Shown here piece after piece: positions 51,077 to 60,204 of a stretch of DNA of 64,000 bases (within the stretch, counting starts at the first letter, position 1; each line of letters begins with the position of its first letter). The stretch comes from JACJWR01 sp964547485. Its GTDB lineage: Bacteria; Actinomycetota; Actinomycetes; S36-B12; UBA10799. Both the position numbers and the translations under genes were made by a program. The notes beneath the pieces are model-generated. The model was not told the origin of the DNA and did not search any database. It saw nothing but the letters and a program-made list of their open reading frames with translations. The stretch is from NCBI GenBank assembly GCA_964547485.1, contig CAZJNU010000001.1:73882-137881 (forward strand), given 5' to 3'.

Positions 51077-52594
51077 ATGTCTCGATCTCTGGCGTGGGTA
51101 GGTGCGGCCATTGCGGTCGCCGCGGTAGCCGGTCTGACCCTCCCTGCCGTCTCGGCCACCGGTGCACCGCCACCAGCGCCGCCGACGCCGCGCGGCGAGA
51201 TTCGCCCCGTCCCCGCGCCGACGACGATCGCCTCCTACACACTGATCGCACCCGCCAGCACTTCGCGATCACAACTCGTCGCCCGTGCCATTCTGCGACC
51301 TGGCCGTCCGTGCCCGCCACTGCTGACCAAGACCAAGTCGGGCGGCCGGTGGCGGGCAACCCGGACTAATCAACGCAGTGTCGGCCCGTTGGCTGCGCCC
51401 GCTTTTGCGGCCGTGAAAGTCTGCTCCGCGCCGGTCCCGGTCGGCATGGTGCAGGCAAGTCTTGGTGGCCGGGTGATCCCTGCGGCCATCCCCGCCCGGG
51501 TCACTCGGATCGGCATCACGGCCGACTCCGGCTGCAAGGTCAAGGGCTCGAAGATCCAGAACTGCAACAACGGCGGCTGGCCGCTATCCGCGATGGCAGC
51601 CCAGTTGGCCTCGATGCGCCCCCACGTGATCTTCGAGCCAGGCGACTACTACTACCGCGACGACGCCTGCCCGAAGGCCGACTGGTCAAAGTGCGGGGTC
51701 ACACCCCCGGTCGCCCCGACCCCTGGGATGCCCTTCACCGACAATGCCCACGGCTGGTTGGTGGATGCCATCACCCCGATGGCCCCGGTGTTCTCGGCCG
51801 CACCGCTGGCTCTACTGCGCGGCAACCACGAGGCCTGCGATCGCGCCGGCAACGGCTTCTTCCTATTCTTCGACCCGCGGCTGGAGACAGCAACCGAATG
51901 TGAGCCGGTGGATGACGGCGGAACGCTGGAACCACCGAAGGAGCAGGTGACGCCACCGTGGACGTTCACGTTGCCGGTGGCACAGGGAAGGGCGCTGAAG
52001 GTGGCGATGGTCGACACCGCGTATGGCAGCGACGACACGATCTCGAAGTGGGCACACAAGGGCCACGAGGTCTACCTGCAGGCAGATGCGATGACCACAC
52101 CCAAACCCGGTATTGAGTCATGGCTCATGACCCACCGACCGCTGTTCGGCCGCACCCCCGGCAAAGGTGAGGAGCCCAACTACACCCCCTGGGCCTCAAA
52201 CAACCAGGCGGCCGGTTCGCAGGGCCTGCTGGGCAACTACCAGCTGGTGTTGTCCTCCCACATCCACCTATTGCAGGCAGTGCAAATCAAAGGGGTGCCG
52301 CCGAACCTGATTGTCGGCGCCGGCGGCACCATGTTGGACCCGCGAGGGGACTTCTCGATCCCCGCCTTCGGACCGTTGGCCAAATCGGACGGGACCGCCA
52401 TCGACCCCAAGTACCCGCCCTATCCCACGGCGTCGATGCTCTGGACCAAGGTGAGGTACGGGTTCGGAATCGCCACCGCCGGCGCCACCCGAAACGCCTG
52501 GAATGTGAAGATGCACGGCCTCGGCGGCACTGACCTTGGAACCTGCCGACTCCGCAATCCCCACGGCGCGGGACCCAACCTGACCTGTAGCTGA
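51077..52594 (+). CDS. Secreted metallophosphoesterase
   Basis: 505 residues. Signal peptide (VGAAIAVAAVAGLTLPAVSA, cleavage near SATGA). After a Pro-rich region, calcineurin-like motifs appear in order: ITADSG (Asp; the usual second ligand His is Gly), FEPGDYYYRDD (Gly-Asp), LLRGNHEACD (Gly-Asn-His), TAYGSDD, MTHRP and the final SSHIHLLQ (His-x-His). This resembles extracellular purple-acid-type phosphatases. The divergent 273 bp to the beta-lactamase gene probably hold both promoters, but none is clear. Confidence 0.88.
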   Translation: MSRSLAWVGAAIAVAAVAGLTLPAVSATGAPPPAPPTPRGEIRPVPAPTTIASYTLIAPASTSRSQLVARAILRPGRPCPPLLTKTKSGGRWRATRTNQRSVGPLAAPAFAAVKVCSAPVPVGMVQASLGGRVIPAAIPARVTRIGITADSGCKVKGSKIQNCNNGGWPLSAMAAQLASMRPHVIFEPGDYYYRDDACPKADWSKCGVTPPVAPTPGMPFTDNAHGWLVDAITPMAPVFSAAPLALLRGNHEACDRAGNGFFLFFDPRLETATECEPVDDGGTLEPPKEQVTPPWTFTLPVAQGRALKVAMVDTAYGSDDTISKWAHKGHEVYLQADAMTTPKPGIESWLMTHRPLFGRTPGKGEEPNYTPWASNNQAAGSQGLLGNYQLVLSSHIHLLQAVQIKGVPPNLIVGAGGTMLDPRGDFSIPAFGPLAKSDGTAIDPKYPPYPTASMLWTKVRYGFGIATAGATRNAWNVKMHGLGGTDLGTCRLRNPHGAGPNLTCS

Positions 52595-52633
52595 GAGGGT
52601 CCCAACCGGTCGGTGCGGGCCCGGCGGGTTTAG

Positions 52634-52834
52634 CCCGCCCCCGCGCAAGCAACCCCCATCGCCACCGCCAATGTCCTGGAGTCCCAAGGGCAGGACGAGC
52701 TGGAGCGCAGGAAGTCGGCAGACCAGCAGCGGCTCCGCGACCAGATCGACGCCGACTTCAGCCGGATCATGGATGCCGTCGACGGCTCACTCCACCGGGC
52801 GGTGCACAACTCAGCCCAGCAGATCGGTCGATAG
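52634..52834 (+). pseudogene. Orphan coding-like fragment without a start
   Basis: A 66-codon frame bounded by TAG on both sides, with no ATG or GTG early enough. The translation ends DADFSRIMDAVDGSLHRAVH then NSAQQIGR and reads like a helical protein C-terminus. A 6-bp hairpin (52623-52639) after the phosphoesterase abuts it. It is probably a remnant of a lost gene next to the tRNA. Family not recognised. Confidence 0.4.
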
Positions 52835-52905
52835 TCAGTCGGTAGAGGCCGGCGAACCTGCCACGGTCTCGAGGGGTCTCATGTCTCGCGACCAACGCTT
52901 TTCAG

Positions 52906-52980
52906 TAGGGCGGGTGGGACTCGAACCCACGGCCTGCCGGATTATGAGTCCGCCGCTCTAACCAACTGAGCTACCGCCCC
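52906..52980 (-). tRNA. tRNA with CAU anticodon (Met or Ile2)
   Basis: 75 nt on the minus strand. Acceptor GGGGCGG pairs with CCGCCCT (a G-U first pair), discriminator A, T-loop TTCGAGT, anticodon loop CTCATAA. CAU may be elongator Met or the lysidine-modified Ile2; sequence alone does not settle this. CCA is not encoded. Confidence 0.9.
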
Positions 52981-53025
52981 CTGGGAGCACCACCATACCG
53001 ACAGCGCTTCGGGGTCTGCCGTCGA

Positions 53026-53616
53026 CTACAGCTCCACTTCGTCGGCGAGTCGCCTCAAGCTGTGACCGGATAGGCGATTGGGCAGCCACATCTCCATCTC
53101 TTCGGCTTGCAGGCTCCGATAGAACGCGCGGGCGTGGTCGTTCGTGTCCTGCACTGCCCACTCCAACCGCGGGTAGCCGCGTTCGTCGCACAGCGCAGCG
53201 AGGGTCATCACGAGCGCCTTGCCGATACCCAAACCTCTAGCCTCGGAGCGGACGTACAGGTCCTCAAGGTGGATTCCGTGCCGCCCCGTCCAAGTGGAGG
53301 TGGTGAGGTACCACAGCGCCATCCCATAGAGAGGTCCTCCGGCGTCGGGGGCGGCGTCGGCGGCGGGCTCGTCGGAATCGGTCGCGGGTGCATCCACCAC
53401 CAGGCAGTAGGCCGCTGGCAGACCCGACGGAGTGTTCGCCCGCTCCCCCAGAGACTCGGGGAAGAGAAGTTTCACCAGATCAAGCTCAGTTGTCTCGACC
53501 TGCGCGTGCTCACCCTCGTTGTGTGCCAGTTTCCGGATCATGTCGAGGAGTTGCGGGATATCGGCCACAGCGGCCTCACGCACGACGACGTCTTCGGTCT
53601 CGGCAACAATGCTCAT
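53026..53616 (-). CDS. GNAT acetyltransferase, SSAT-like
   Basis: 196 residues. Acetyl-CoA loop EARGLGIGKAL (about 130-140) after LEDLYVRSE, then WAVQDTNDHARAFYRSL. This order resembles the diamine/thialysine N-acetyltransferase branch. An acidic, Asp/Ala-rich insert (about 75-95) is unusual. The substrate is unknown. Confidence 0.88.
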   Translation of the reverse strand: MSIVAETEDVVVREAAVADIPQLLDMIRKLAHNEGEHAQVETTELDLVKLLFPESLGERANTPSGLPAAYCLVVDAPATDSDEPAADAAPDAGGPLYGMALWYLTTSTWTGRHGIHLEDLYVRSEARGLGIGKALVMTLAALCDERGYPRLEWAVQDTNDHARAFYRSLQAEEMEMWLPNRLSGHSLRRLADEVEL

Positions 53617-53739
53617 GCAGGAAAACTATCGGGGAAGGCGATTCTGCGCAGTCGCATGGGCAGGCTCCGCCGTCTTCCATCGGACAGGATGCCTACCTGG
53701 TTCCCTTAGCATCGGCCGCTGCTAACCTAAGCAGGCCAT

Positions 53740-53811
53740 TCCCGCGTAGCTCAACGGCAGAGCATCCGACTGTTAATCGGACGGTTCCAGGTTCGAATCC
53801 CGGCGCGGGAG
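53740..53811 (+). tRNA. tRNA-Asn (anticodon GTT)
   Basis: 72 nt. Acceptor TCCCGCG pairs with CGCGGGA, discriminator G, anticodon loop CTGTTAA, T-loop TTCGAAT. CCA is encoded at 53812-53814, unlike the other two tRNAs in the window. Confidence 0.95.
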
Positions 53812-53894
53812 CCAGATGTGAGGTCTGATGGACGGCCCAGTGGCCTGCCGGGGAAGCCCAGCGACTGACGACGCCCGAGGGATAGGCTCGCGAC

Positions 53895-54545
53895 GTGGAC
53901 GAATTGCTGGCCAAAGTTGTGCCGCTGGCTCTCGGCGCCGCCGTCAGTCCGATGGTGCTGACTGTCCAGATCTTCATCCTTGCCGGACGCGTCAAGCCGC
54001 TATTGCGTGCCTGGGTGTTCACCGCGGGTGGCGCTTTGACATTGGTGGCGTATTCGGTACTGGGTGCGACCATCCTCAAGGGCGGAGGCGCAGAACGACA
54101 CTCGGTATCCACCGCCATCATCCGGCTAGTGGCCGCAGCGTTGCTGCTACTGCTCGCGGTTCGAGCAGCTCGGGCGAAGACAACCTCGTCACAGAAGTTG
54201 CTGGATCGTCTCGACAGCGCCAGCACCCTGAGCTTCCTGATTGTCGGCGTGCTGACGATGATCGCGAACTTCTCGACGCTGGTGCTCTTCCTTCCGGCGA
54301 TCCACGAGATCCTCCGAGCATCTGTGACCGAGGCCGACAAGCTCCTTACCTATGCCCTGCTGTTGGCGATCACCATGATCCCGGCCCTGCTGCCGGTCGG
54401 CATCGCCACCCTGATGGGTTCGCGGGCCGACGGCATCCTCGAAGGTCTACACCGATTTGTCACCAAACACACCAAACAGATCAACGTCGGAATCTGCCTA
54501 CTCTTCGCAGTCCTGCTCACCTGGGGTGGAATCAAGGCACTCTGA
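53895..54545 (+). CDS. GAP-family (Sap-like) membrane protein
   Basis: 216 residues with about six helices. The N-terminus LALGAAVSPMVLTVQIFIL and C-terminus ITMIPALLPVGIATL fit the Sap/GAP family related to LysE-type exporters. In mycobacteria relatives help export glycolipids. Function here unknown. Confidence 0.75.
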   Translation: MDELLAKVVPLALGAAVSPMVLTVQIFILAGRVKPLLRAWVFTAGGALTLVAYSVLGATILKGGGAERHSVSTAIIRLVAAALLLLLAVRAARAKTTSSQKLLDRLDSASTLSFLIVGVLTMIANFSTLVLFLPAIHEILRASVTEADKLLTYALLLAITMIPALLPVGIATLMGSRADGILEGLHRFVTKHTKQINVGICLLFAVLLTWGGIKAL

Positions 54546-54553
54546 CGCTTCTG

Positions 54554-55054
54554 TCAGTGTCCCGGCCGGCGACCCACGCCGTACACCTCGGACAGGTTCA
54601 TCTGGGCGGCCGCCACCGCAGTCCGGATCTCGGGGTCCTGCGGGTCAACTCCAACATCGAAGACGCGCTGCCAGAAGGTCTCGTCTGTGGTGGGGTCGCG
54701 CCTGGCCAATAGCCTCACCCCGAGGTTCCCCACCAACCGCACGTGCTGTTGGACAAGCAAGGATTGCATGATGCGCTCTCTGACCACCTGCGGCAGGACG
54801 CCCGCATCTTGAAGTCTTAGCGCGACATTCGCCGGGGCCGATGCACGCCAGAGCGTGACCTCCAGAATGGGGTCGTCCCAGGCGGCCGCGAGCACTTCAA
54901 CCCAGCTGACGTCGACGGCAGCCGCCTGCGCGATCAACCGGCAATTCGTGGCCACAATCCGCCCTTCAGGATCGCTGTCGCACCAGGCAAGGAGCCTGTC
55001 ACCCGACGGAACGAGGGCCCGAACATCAGCGGGTAGCCGTTCAAAGAGTTTCAC
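54554..55054 (-). CDS. Hypothetical protein coupled to dnaG
   Basis: 166 residues, soluble. RLLAWCDSDPEGRIVATNCRL suggests a PH-like or beta-rich N-terminus, followed by helices (ERIMQSLLVQQHVRLVGN). It begins at a GTG that overlaps the dnaG stop as GTGA. I recall similar small proteins after dnaG in actinobacteria; no function known. Confidence 0.75.
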   Translation of the reverse strand: MKLFERLPADVRALVPSGDRLLAWCDSDPEGRIVATNCRLIAQAAAVDVSWVEVLAAAWDDPILEVTLWRASAPANVALRLQDAGVLPQVVRERIMQSLLVQQHVRLVGNLGVRLLARRDPTTDETFWQRVFDVGVDPQDPEIRTAVAAAQMNLSEVYGVGRRPGH

Positions 55055-56916
55055 TCGGCCCCGCCTTGGGCCTGGTCCTGCAACTGTCTGCGGTAGGTCT
55101 CCAATTCCATCAACTCCGCCATCAACTCATTGAACTCCGATGCATCCCGCCTCGGATCGGATCGGGCAAGTCGCCCCTTCAACGGCGCTATCCGCCTGGT
55201 GACATCCCCGGACTGCAATTTCGCCATCACACTGTCGGCATAGATCGCGACGTCTGCACCCGCACCCAGCGGCAGCCCCAACACAGTCCAGCCTCGAATA
55301 TCCGCCCGGACGTCGTCGTCGACGGCAGCTGCCAACACCTGGTCCAGCCACTCCCGATCGGTCGTGGACCCGTCTTCGGTCGGTGGACCTGCTGTAGCGA
55401 TGGCCGCGAACACTGACCGGAGCCGCGGATCCGTGAAGGCTGTCGACTCGACAGCCGCTATCCACTCCCGGACCACCTGCGGATACTGCAGCATGACTTG
55501 GATCGCCTGCGCCTCCAACCGCTGGTCGGGCGACTTGGCGCTCGCCGCCGAGGCCCCTCGGTTCTGGGGGGAGGTCTGCCGCGGGCTACCCGTCCTTCGC
55601 GAGGCTGCCCGGACAGCCTCCCGAACGGCGTCCGGATCCATTCCCAGCCAGCCGCCCAGGCTGGTCAGATACTCCGATCGAAGGGCCTGGTCCCGAATCG
55701 AGGAGACCAGGGGTGCGGCGTCGCGCAACGCGGCTACCCGCCCCTCGGCCGTGTCCAGGTCATGCTGATCCAGCCGCGCACGCATCGCGAATTCGAACAT
55801 CGGCACCCGGGATTCGACCAGTTCCCGGACCGCAGCATCACCGCTGGCCAACCGCAACTCGCACGGATCCATCCCAGACCGCTCTACGGCCACGTAGGTC
55901 TGGGCAACGAAGGCCTGGTCGGATTCGAACGCCCGAAGGGCAGCGCGCTGCCCGGCGGCATCGCCATCGAAGGTGAACACCACCTCACCGCTCATCGCAT
56001 CTGTATCGAGCAGGAGCCGGCGCAGAACTTTGACATGGTCGGTGCCGAACGAGGTGCCACAGGTCGCGATGGCGGTGCTGACCCCGGCCAGGTGGCACGC
56101 CATCACGTCGGTGTAACCCTCAACGACCACGGCCCGCTGCTGCTTGGAGATCTCCTTGCGGGCGAGGTCGATCCCGTAGAGCACATGCGACTTCTTGTAG
56201 AGCGGCGTCTCCGGGGTGTTCAGGTACTTGGGCCCCTGGTCGTCGTCGAGCAGCCGCCGCGCGCCGAAACCGACGACGTCTCCAGCCAGGTCACGGATGG
56301 GCCAGACCAGCCGGCCACGGAAGCGATCGTAGTTGCCTCGTTGCCCGGTCGAGACCAGACCGGCGGTGGTCAGCTCGTCGTTGCGGAAGCCGGCCGAACG
56401 AAGGTGGTTGGTCAACGCATCCCAGGACTGGGGCGCGAATCCGACTCCGAAGGTGGCACAGACATCGTCATCGAAACCGCGCTCGGTGAGGAACGTCCTG
56501 CCGATTGCGGCCTCATCGGTGGTCAGCGCGCTGCGGAAGAACTCCGCAGCAGCGCGGTTGGCTGCCACCAGTCTGGTGCGTTGGCCCTGCTGGCGGGCGG
56601 GCGCCGCCGAACCCTCTTCGTACCGGAGTGAAATCCCGAACTTGCCCGCCAGTTTCTCAACCGCCTCGGCGAAGCTGAGAGCGTCGACTCGTCGCACGAA
56701 GTCGATTGTGTCGCCCCCCTCGCCACAGCCGAAGCAATACCAGAGCCCCTTCGCCGGACTGACCTGGAAACTGGGGCTGCGCTCCTCATGGAACGGGCAG
56801 AGGCCCTTGTAGGATCCGCCACCGGCGGGCTTCAGCTCGACGGTCTCTCGCACGACTTCATCGATGCGGGCGCGATCGCGCACCTCTGACACATCCTCCG
56901 CGCGGATTTTCGCCAC
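55051..56916 (-). CDS. dnaG: DNA primase
   Basis: Makes RNA primers at the replication fork. 621 residues. Zinc-binding domain CPFHEERSPSFQVS then WYCFGCGEGGD near residue 40-65. Toprim core VVEGYTDVMACHLAG and VVFTFDGDAAGQRAALRAF (about 255-320), then a helicase-binding C-terminal region. GTG 56916 is chosen; it has AGGA about 8 bp upstream and starts at the conserved AKIRAEDV. dgt lies 28 bp upstream. Confidence 0.96.
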   Translation of the reverse strand: MAKIRAEDVSEVRDRARIDEVVRETVELKPAGGGSYKGLCPFHEERSPSFQVSPAKGLWYCFGCGEGGDTIDFVRRVDALSFAEAVEKLAGKFGISLRYEEGSAAPARQQGQRTRLVAANRAAAEFFRSALTTDEAAIGRTFLTERGFDDDVCATFGVGFAPQSWDALTNHLRSAGFRNDELTTAGLVSTGQRGNYDRFRGRLVWPIRDLAGDVVGFGARRLLDDDQGPKYLNTPETPLYKKSHVLYGIDLARKEISKQQRAVVVEGYTDVMACHLAGVSTAIATCGTSFGTDHVKVLRRLLLDTDAMSGEVVFTFDGDAAGQRAALRAFESDQAFVAQTYVAVERSGMDPCELRLASGDAAVRELVESRVPMFEFAMRARLDQHDLDTAEGRVAALRDAAPLVSSIRDQALRSEYLTSLGGWLGMDPDAVREAVRAASRRTGSPRQTSPQNRGASAASAKSPDQRLEAQAIQVMLQYPQVVREWIAAVESTAFTDPRLRSVFAAIATAGPPTEDGSTTDREWLDQVLAAAVDDDVRADIRGWTVLGLPLGAGADVAIYADSVMAKLQSGDVTRRIAPLKGRLARSDPRRDASEFNELMAELMELETYRRQLQDQAQGGAE

Positions 56917-56944
56917 GAGGTTGATCCTATGCTCGCCCCGCGGA

Positions 56945-58189
56945 TCAGGCGGCCGGCCCGCACAGTTCTGTGTGCTGTCGAATGGCGGAGACATCCGTCA
57001 AGGAGGCCACCTGGTCGATCACTACCCGGAGCCGACCGTCCTCGCCCTCGGCGGCATCCCAGGCGAACCGGAACGAACCATGCAGGCCATCGCGACCTCG
57101 ACTCCAGATCGCCGACACCAGGTTGTCCAGGAGTTGGCGCTGCTGGGCGTAGATCTCGGCGACACCGTCGCGGTTGAACACGAATCGGGACGCTACCGAC
57201 TTCAGTACCGCCACTTCGGCCAGTTGCTCGACCGGCACCTGCAGGTCGGCGGCATATCGGGTGTGTGGCCCCGGGCCGTAGCGAATAAGAGTCGCGCTAG
57301 TGGTTGCCTCACTGAAGCGTCCGATCAGACCACTGGTCATTTTCTTGAGTCCGGCCAATGCTCGCGGGGACCCGTCGAAGCCCTCTGCCCAGAAGTCCAG
57401 GCCCCGCAACCGGGCCATGGCTGCGGCAAGGTCATCGGCAGCGAATCCGGCACTATCGTCGACAGCCGCTTGCTCGAACACTCCCGCCATTTCGTCCTCC
57501 TCGGCGAGCCGTCGTAGGTCGAGATACCCGCCATAGATGGCGTCCTCGACATCGTGCACCGAGTAGGCGACATCGTCGGACCAGTCCATCACCTGCGCCT
57601 CCAAGCATTGGCGCTCGCTCGGGGAGTCCGACCGGATCCAGCCGAATGCGGCCGCATCATCGGCGTACACGTTGAACTTCCCGCCGCCGCTGCGGCGGGG
57701 CCAGGGGTACTTGATCGTGGCGTCCAATGCGGCTCGTGTCAGGTTCAACCCGACGGGTCGGTCACCATCGAACACTTTGAATTCGAGTCTGGTCAGCACC
57801 CGCAGGCTCTGGGCGTTGCCCTCGAAGCCGCCGATGCCAGCGGCCAGCCGATCCAACGCAGCCTCACCGTTGTGCCCGAACGGCGGGTGCCCGAGGTCGT
57901 GACACAGACCCGCAGTATCAACCAGGTCCGGATCGCACCCAATCGCAGTACCGATCTCGCGCGCAATCTGGGCGACCTCGAGAGTGTGGGTCAGTCGGGT
58001 CCGGGGGAAGTCAGATGCACCTGGGAACAGCACCTGGGTCTTGTCCGCGAGACGGCGAAGTGCCCAACTGTGCAGCACTCGGGCACGGTCTCGAGTGAAC
58101 GGAGAACGCTCGGTAGCCTTGGGCTCTTCTGGAAACCTGCGGGCCACGTCTGCCGTGGAGTAGCCGGGAATCGCATCGGTTCGGACCAT
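56945..58189 (-). CDS. dgt: Deoxyguanosinetriphosphate triphosphohydrolase-like (HD domain)
   Basis: 414 residues. HD-domain metal ligands: His in TRLTHTLEVAQIA, His-Asp in GLCHDLGHPPFGHNGE, and the later Asp in WSDDVAYSVHDVEDA. Family dGTPases hydrolyse dNTPs to nucleosides and triphosphate, tuning dNTP pools. Conserved order with dnaG in actinobacteria (dgt-dnaG). Starts 6 bp after the YdcF-like gene. Confidence 0.93.
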   Translation of the reverse strand: MVRTDAIPGYSTADVARRFPEEPKATERSPFTRDRARVLHSWALRRLADKTQVLFPGASDFPRTRLTHTLEVAQIAREIGTAIGCDPDLVDTAGLCHDLGHPPFGHNGEAALDRLAAGIGGFEGNAQSLRVLTRLEFKVFDGDRPVGLNLTRAALDATIKYPWPRRSGGGKFNVYADDAAAFGWIRSDSPSERQCLEAQVMDWSDDVAYSVHDVEDAIYGGYLDLRRLAEEDEMAGVFEQAAVDDSAGFAADDLAAAMARLRGLDFWAEGFDGSPRALAGLKKMTSGLIGRFSEATTSATLIRYGPGPHTRYAADLQVPVEQLAEVAVLKSVASRFVFNRDGVAEIYAQQRQLLDNLVSAIWSRGRDGLHGSFRFAWDAAEGEDGRLRVVIDQVASLTDVSAIRQHTELCGPAA

Positions 58190-58195
58190 CGTGGC

Positions 58196-58909
58196 CTAGT
58201 CCTGGGCCGCTGCCACGAGCCGCGGCACAGACCACTCCTGGACGCCTTCGAAGTAGAGGTAGCCAACCGTCTCGCGCGCGAGGTACTCAGGTGTGATCGC
58301 CGATCCGTCGCCACCTGTGGTGCCGTTACCGCGCGCGTCGATGCCGAGACGCTCTGCCATCGCCTGGGAACGCGCAAGGTGAACCGGATCGGAAACGATC
58401 GTGGCGGACTGCCAGCCCTCTCTCGCCATCCTGCTCGCGACGCCGGTGAGGCTCTGCAACGTGTCGTTACCCTGGTCGATGGCGATGACGTCGTCGGGCG
58501 GCACCCCGGCCGCGATCAGATAGTCACGGCCCGAACCCGCTTCCGTAAAGCGATCGCCTGGCTGATTCCCGCCGACGGTGATGATGCGCTTGCCGACCCC
58601 GGCCTGGTACAGGCCCCTGGCATGCTCCAACCGGTTGCGGAATACCGGACTTGGTGTGCCGTCGAACTGCGCGGCGCCCAGTACGACGATGACATCGCTC
58701 GGGGCGGTTGACTGCTGCCCGGAAGCAGCGTGGACCCGGTAGGCGACTGCAAACGGCACGATCACCGACAACAGAACGAATGCTGCGATCACCATCGCAA
58801 CACCGAGACCCCATCCCGCGGGAGGCTTGGCACGGTTCCGCGTGCCGTGATCCGGGGGCGGGCCGCCAGCAGAGGCGACCGTCCGCTCGGATGTCGTGGA
58901 GATGGGCAT
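58196..58909 (-). CDS. YdcF/ElyC-like membrane protein (DUF218)
   Basis: 237 residues. One N-terminal membrane helix (about 35-58), then a DUF218 fold with DVIVVLGAAQFDGTPSPVF, RIITVGGNQPGDRFTE and IVSDPVHLARSQAMAERLG. SanA/ElyC relatives act in the envelope. Faces outward if the N-terminus is cytoplasmic. First gene of the dgt-dnaG transcription unit. Confidence 0.88.
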   Translation of the reverse strand: MPISTTSERTVASAGGPPPDHGTRNRAKPPAGWGLGVAMVIAAFVLLSVIVPFAVAYRVHAASGQQSTAPSDVIVVLGAAQFDGTPSPVFRNRLEHARGLYQAGVGKRIITVGGNQPGDRFTEAGSGRDYLIAAGVPPDDVIAIDQGNDTLQSLTGVASRMAREGWQSATIVSDPVHLARSQAMAERLGIDARGNGTTGGDGSAITPEYLARETVGYLYFEGVQEWSVPRLVAAAQD

Positions 58910-59001
58910 GACGGCATTGTGTCAAACACTTCCGACATTTCCGAATCCGCGCCGCGCGCGCCGTGGACAGCATCACATCGGGCTAACGACCAGCCGCCGA
59001 A

Positions 59002-60204
59002 TCAGCCGCCGGAACTGGCCAACTCGGCCTCCGCCAAGTCCACGAGGCCTCCGTCAGTCATGGTGCGGCTCTCCAGCCATCCCTGGGGCAGCGCGACAGG
59101 GCGTCCGCCCGACGTCCGTCCGCGAGGGCCCGCCACAACCGCGATGGGGCTTGGTTGATCGGAATCAATCTGTGCCAGCAGGTCGTCCAGTTCGGTCAAG
59201 CTCGACACGTTGGCCAACGCCACCCGCAGATAGTTGGGCACTCGGAATCCCTTCAGATACCACGCGACATGCTTGCGGAAATCCCGCGGCCCCTTGTCGG
59301 AACCGAAGAGCTCGCACAGCAGTTCTGCATGCCGCCTCATCACCACCAGCACATGCCCCAAGCCCGGATCGGCAGGAATCTCACGGCCCTCGAAAGCCGC
59401 GGCCAGTTGCCCGAACAGCCAAGGCCGGCCGAGACATCCCCTGCCGACCACCACCCCCGCACAACCGGTCGCGGAGACCATCCCGATCGCGTCGTCGGCC
59501 GTCCAGATGTCGCCGTTGCCCAGCACCGGCACGTTTCGGGAAGCCAAGACTTCCCGTAGGCGAGAGATCGCCGACCAATCGGCCTGACCGCTGTAGGACT
59601 GTGCAGCGGTCCGCGCATGCAGAGCGACCCAGGAGACCCCAGCATCGGCGGCAATCAATCCGGCGTCAAAATAGGTGAGGTGGTCGGCGTCGATACCCAT
59701 GCGCATCTTCACGGTTACCGGCGGCGGGGGGATACCGCGTCGCTCAGCCTCGCGCCGACTGGCGGACACAGCGGCGGTGAGAATCGCTTCGAGCAGATCC
59801 AGTTTCCACGGAAGTGCGGCACCGCCGCCCTTGCGCGTGACTTTGGGCACTGGACAGCCAAGGTTCAGATCCACGTGGTCCGCAAGGTCCTCGGCGACCA
59901 CCTTAGAAACCGCCTCCCCGACAATTGCCGGGTCCACGCCGTAGAGCTGAATACTGCGGGGCGCCTCGTCGGGGTCGAAGCCGCACATTCGCAGCGTTGC
60001 GGGATTCCCCTCCAAGAGCGCGCGGGAAGTGACCATTTCGGAGATATACAAGCCAGCGCCCTGCTCGCGGCACAGCCTTCGGAAGGCACGATTGGTGATG
60101 CCGGCCATCGGCGCCAACACAACGGGAACCGGCAATCTATAGCCGCCCAGGAGCAGCGGCGCCACCGGCTCGGTCAGCAGTGGGGCAACCGCTCTGCGAG
60201 CCAC
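59002..60204 (-). CDS. dus: tRNA-dihydrouridine synthase
   Basis: 400 residues. FMN-binding VLAPMAGITNRAFRRLCREQ, catalytic Cys motif DLNLGCPVPKVTRKGGGAAL, and VPVLGNGDIWTADDA. Reduces uridines in the tRNA D-loop. The ATG at 60204 overlaps the glyS end by 31 bp; a slightly later start is possible. Pairing with glyS is common in actinobacteria. Confidence 0.93.
   Translation of the reverse strand: MARRAVAPLLTEPVAPLLLGGYRLPVPVVLAPMAGITNRAFRRLCREQGAGLYISEMVTSRALLEGNPATLRMCGFDPDEAPRSIQLYGVDPAIVGEAVSKVVAEDLADHVDLNLGCPVPKVTRKGGGAALPWKLDLLEAILTAAVSASRREAERRGIPPPPVTVKMRMGIDADHLTYFDAGLIAADAGVSWVALHARTAAQSYSGQADWSAISRLREVLASRNVPVLGNGDIWTADDAIGMVSATGCAGVVVGRGCLGRPWLFGQLAAAFEGREIPADPGLGHVLVVMRRHAELLCELFGSDKGPRDFRKHVAWYLKGFRVPNYLRVALANVSSLTELDDLLAQIDSDQPSPIAVVAGPRGRTSGGRPVALPQGWLESRTMTDGGLVDLAEAELASSGG

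Noticed and set aside
55498..56631. 377-codon plus-strand frame
   Set aside because: Antisense to dnaG, which has full zinc-finger and Toprim motifs.
57554..58711. 385-codon plus-strand frame
   Set aside because: Antisense to dgt and the YdcF-like gene.
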